This document shows positions 60,433 through 64,000 of a stretch of DNA of 64,000 bases, in pieces; position 1 is the first letter of the stretch, and every line of letters starts with the position of its first letter. Source of the DNA: Cheilinus undulatus. Taxonomy: Eukaryota; Chordata; Actinopteri; Labriformes; Labridae. Below the pieces are notes generated by a model that searched no databases, was not told the origin of the DNA, and was given only the letters and a program-made list of their open reading frames with translations. Location of the stretch: contig NC_054878.1 in NCBI RefSeq assembly GCF_018320785.1, positions 43,499,023 through 43,563,022 of the forward strand, given 5' to 3'. A program made the translations under genes and the position numbers.

Positions 60433-61942
60433 TAGGCCACCTCCTCTAACACAGGGGTTTACTGATGGTTTACACTGATCTCTGCTGATATTTGACTTTC
60501 TCCTGAGCTAATCTTGGTCTGGAAGTTGTTGAAGCTCCATAGAAGCAGCAGTATGATATCTTTCATTTTCATAGTCGACTTCAGTGACATCTTCATGCAC
60601 CTGTGAAATTCAACACAACCAATGAGATTCAAAACAACAAGTGTGAATGTGTCAAACTCTGCAGAGGCCATCGTCTCAGAAGACAGAAGAAATGTCACAT
60701 TACATTTTTTAGATCATAGTTTTTCACTCACTTTACTGGGTGGTTTGAAGTTCCCTGGAATTAAAATAACAAAAAAGCAGCATTAATGTTCTATGTCTGA
60801 TCAGTCTGAACTACCTCTGCCACATTGATGGTGTTTATATCCTCACCTCTGAGGGTGAAGACCAAAACAGAGCTCACGATCATCAAGACAAGAGCTGAAA
60901 TACGCAGAGCGAGCATGATGGAGCTCAGAGGAGACCAGCCTGTGGAGTCTGTTGAAGCTTAAAGAAAAAAACACATGAATAAATGAATAACTGTAACTGA
61001 ACGTATCAGGATATGTGTCAGTGAAGATAGAATTATGAACCTGAGCATTCTGGTCACCTTGAGGCTCAGGATCATTTTTTAAAATACCGAGCCACAAAGG
61101 AGAAATATTATTAGTACGATTTCAACGTCAGTTAAGAGAAAATGATGATAGATCATCTGCTCATTCTACTGGACAACACTGCAGACTATATTTAAATTCT
61201 TTGTATATAAATGTATTTTATGGTTGTTGAATAACTTGTTTCTGGTTCTGGAAGTATTAGAGGTCAAAGATCATACCCTCTTTCCTTTTGAGTTCAGTCC
61301 CCTGAGGTCTAAATGAAATGTCTGCTCTGTGTTTTGGTTCAAATATATCATAGATCAAGCACCATAGAGCTTTTTTACCCCTTGACACTTTTGAGAGCGG
61401 CCTTAAGAGTCTTTTTGTTGCAAAACCCAAGAGCTCATTGTAACATCTGAAGAGCATGACTTACTCAGATGGTCTTCAAACTTTCCATTCAAACCTGCCT
61501 TTGTGCTCTAAACTGCCTCCTTGTGCTGAGATTTAAACTTTAGCTGCTCGCTCAAATTTCCTGCTCATGCTCAAACCTTTTAAACCTCCTTTAAAAAGAG
61601 AAACCACATTTATTTCATGAATGCATGAATAATAATCCCACCTCTGTTATCTTTGAAGAAGAGAGTGTGGTCGGCCTGTATCTCCACGTTGTTGTTGTTA
61701 AGGACCTGGCAGGTGAATTTCTTCTTGTTTCCACTTTGACGCTTCACTTTCAGATAAGACAAACAGTCTGAATGGTTGGAGCTCTTTTCAACACCTTCAG
61801 TTATTGCAGCTCCTGTCTCGTCCACCCAGTGGAGAGGGTTCGATGGACAGTCGGAGAGAAGACTGTATCTCATCAAAGAGCACTCCAAGCTCAGTTCATC
61901 GTCCCTCTTTGGATCAAAGTCTGCTGGTTCTGGAGAGACTGA

Positions 61943-63276
61943 AAGAAAACAAGCCAGCTCAGTTAAAAAAAAACGATCATACTGATGAAAACTTGGTGAC
62001 TTTCCATAAAGAAAAGCTTCTTTTGTGTTGTGCTCTGTGCAGGTGTTGATAGATCTGTGCATCTTGACTCGTCTCATGATTCGATTCAATATCCCGATGC
62101 ATCAGGATTCATCCAAAACATGGCTGCTTTAAATCAATGAGACAAACAGTCTGATCAAGTCCCTAAGTCAATGTGACTTTTTCTTCTTTATCTTCTTATA
62201 GAGTTTACCTGAATTATGTTAAATAACATCAACGATATGAAATATATTCAATCAATAATCTGATTCTAAGTAGAGTTTTTTCATGAAAAGCTTTTAAATA
62301 AGGCATACTGAAATAGGCTTAATGTTTGAAACTATAAATAAAGGTTTAGCTGTTTTTCTCCTTTTTTCAGTTATTCATAGGTAAACTTATTTTTGACGAC
62401 ATCTGAATAAAGCTTTATAAATTGAAATTAAAAAGCTTTATCTCTGTTTTTGTTTCACTCTCTCTCGTCTTATTTAATGAGAGGAATGAACTTCACATCG
62501 TCCTGTTAGGATTTCAAACTGAGCTGAAAATAAGACCAAGTTTCCTCCTGTCATGTTCTTTAATTCACTCATTAAAGGATTTTTATACTGACTCAGGCTA
62601 ATGTAGCTTTAAGAAAGGAGCTGATTGCTTGAGTAGCGTCACGTGTGACTACTACTACCGTAAAGACACGCAAAGCTGCACCATTTATAACAGTCTACCA
62701 TTGAAATGCATTGAAAAAAGCTCAGTTTAAAGCATATTTACAGCAGGTCCAGCTGCAAGAGAGAAAATACATAAGCAGCACTGTCTGCATCTGTTATGAG
62801 CTGCTAAGCAGAATCGTCAGTGTTTGCATCACAGATATTATAATTTCAACACCACTAGGTATTGACAGTATGGGGCTTGGGAACCAACATCAAGTTGCAT
62901 TATGAAGCGCAGCAGGCATGGTGAGGGGCTATGATAAAAGAACAGAGATAGAAAGTGCTTGAAAGAGACTGATGCAGATTTTGCTTTCATCCTCCCCACC
63001 TGTGGATCAAGCTTCCAGAAGACCTGAGGACTTCTGCAAATGGGAGCTCATCCATTTACAGCTCAAAACATTTCTGCTTAAAAAGTTACTCAGTTAGTTT
63101 AATTCAGGTATCTCGCATCTTTTCTTGCTTTTACCTTAGCATTTTGTTGCAAACTTGTTTTAACATTTTAATTTTGTTTTACTTTAGTGTCTTTCAAACA
63201 CAGTTTCTATTTGTGAATAACATCAATCAAAATGTGGTTACTCAACGCCGCTCGACCAAAGAGCCAAACTCTTGAA
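61943..63276. other. C-V intron of gene E, no recognised gene
   Basis: Collinear in part with the same introns of A, B and C (for example TTTAATGAGAGGAATGAACT at 62474 against 51672). The segment near 62730-63110 resembles 20460-20590 and may be an old LINE remnant. No coding exon was found. Confidence 0.5.
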
Positions 63277-63560
63277 AAACACTTTTGCAAGAGCCACAAT
63301 CTAAATGGTGAAAAGTGGCAAAATGTTAAAATGAGTTAAATTGGCAATAAAAATGACTACAAGGTGGAAAAATGGTCAAAAATCAGCATAAAATGGACAA
63401 AAATGAGTGCAAAGTCACAAAATATTGAGTTCCATATAATAAAAAAGAATAAGCGTGGAAAACAAACTGATTAATGTGACTTGCAATGGATCATTTCTGA
63501 GGTCAAAGTCTCTATTTTAAGGTTTCTTGAGATAAACTATTTCAAATGAAGACATACAGG
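63277..63560. repeat. Degenerate GTGGCAAAAATGG satellite-like repeat, short copy
   Basis: GCAAGAGCCACAATCTAAAT and the following bases match 52767 onward. The central array is much shorter here; the common right flank (CATACAGGAGCCACAAATCA) follows. It occupies the position in gene E's C-V intron that the 52.75-53.33 kb array has in gene C. Confidence 0.75.
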
Positions 63561-64000
63561 AGCCACAAATCATAATAGCAAACAAAATAGCAACAAGTTG
63601 ACTATCACTGGATTATGGTTATAAATTTAACAAATGCACTTGCTGAGATTGCAGTTTTTCAGTGTTTTGATGAAATTTTTCAGCTTTATTAAGAAGGGGG
63701 TGATTATTGACTTGCTCCTCTTGCTATTGCATCTCTGCTTGCAAACAGAAAGGGTCTCTGTCGTTAAGATCTTCCCCAATCACCAGTGAGACCAGCAGTT
63801 TCAGAGGACGGGTACTAACGGAGACCAAGCACAAATCTGAAAAATGAAAGATAAAGACTTACTGCTAAGAAGACTTAGGTACATATGGACATCTTTGTGA
63901 CCGTCCTGTCGTCACGAGAAACGACCAACATCCTCAGCAGTGACATTTTTAATGGCCAAAGAACAGTCGATGCCCAAACTCATCCGATCAGCTCTGGGTG

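Larger units (their letters stand above)
58250..61576. repeat. Segmental duplication block Z, copy 2
   Basis: Counterpart of 27139..29926, carrying the L2 fragment and the 3' exons of gene E, plus a MITE absent from copy 1. Confidence 0.85.
60508..64000 (-). pseudogene. IgSF receptor gene E: D-like receptor with a stop in the V domain, 5' partial
   Basis: Exons seen (minus): 64000..63863 (V, continues beyond the window), 61938..61642 C, 60957..60847 stalk/TM, 60754..60732, 60600..60508. Splice sites and phases match gene D exactly. The C domain reads [42 protein letters not shown]. The 23-bp exon gives NFKPPSK where D has IIKPSSK. TM with arginine and tail match D. In the V exon the codon for the conserved F-strand cysteine (FTCRQ in C and D) is TGA (plus 63912-63914), with the preceding Thr codon also changed. 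The rest of the V frame is open. A full-length protein could not be made, so I call it a probable pseudogene; a sequence error is the alternative. Leader and promoter are outside the window. Confidence 0.75.

Overview
The window is vertebrate genomic DNA, almost certainly from a teleost fish. Genes are split into short exons with GT-AG introns, and the intergenic DNA is filled with fish-type repeats: Tc1-like transposons, hAT-type MITEs, L2 and L1-like LINE fragments, and GATA microsatellites. There is no prokaryotic, viral or CRISPR content. All exon boundaries were derived by eye from splice signals, reading phase and comparison between copies inside the window.

Positions 1-7.9 kb (+ strand) hold exons 2-9 of a CYP2-family cytochrome P450, closest to CYP2K. 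The frame is intact, with the C-helix WxxxR, I-helix AGTDTT, ExxR and haem-cysteine motifs all present. Exon 1 lies left of the window. Positions 7.9-13.3 kb are repeats and unassigned DNA, including a 70-bp-unit tandem array and a foldback element with arms of about 330-385 bp.

Positions 13.4-64 kb (all - strand) form a tandem cluster of five related immunoglobulin-superfamily receptor genes, here called A (13.4-22.5 kb), D (28.8-34.2), B (38.2-43.3), C (48.5-54.2) and E (60.5 to beyond the right end). Each has the same 46-bp leader exon and, where complete, the same 309-bp V-type exon. Each also has a C-type Ig exon of 288-297 bp, a stalk/transmembrane part and short phase-compatible cytoplasmic exons. 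The four visible promoters share a TATAAA exactly 43 nt upstream of the ATG. Ectodomains are conserved but tails differ. A carries three ITIM-like tyrosines (LTYVTV, VTYSTV, SLYSTI). B and C carry one (VNYENI). In D and E the equivalent site is broken (VDYENE) and the membrane segment contains an arginine. This looks like a paired inhibitory/activating receptor system. E has a TGA in place of a conserved V-domain cysteine codon and is probably a pseudogene.

The cluster grew by repeated segmental duplication. Block X (about 5.6 kb) occurs at 18.9-24.5 and 39.7-45.3, block Y (about 4.8 kb) at 35.0-39.7 and 45.2-50.0, and block Z (an L2 fragment plus the 3' gene end) at 27.1-29.9 and 58.25-61.6. 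GATA microsatellites sit at several block junctions. Gene B is a chimera: its ectodomain half matches A and its tail half matches C, with the switch inside the stalk exon. Block Y also carries a two-exon, frameshifted BTBD9-like gene fragment in each copy. Several transposon insertions can be verified because a paralogous copy still has the empty site.
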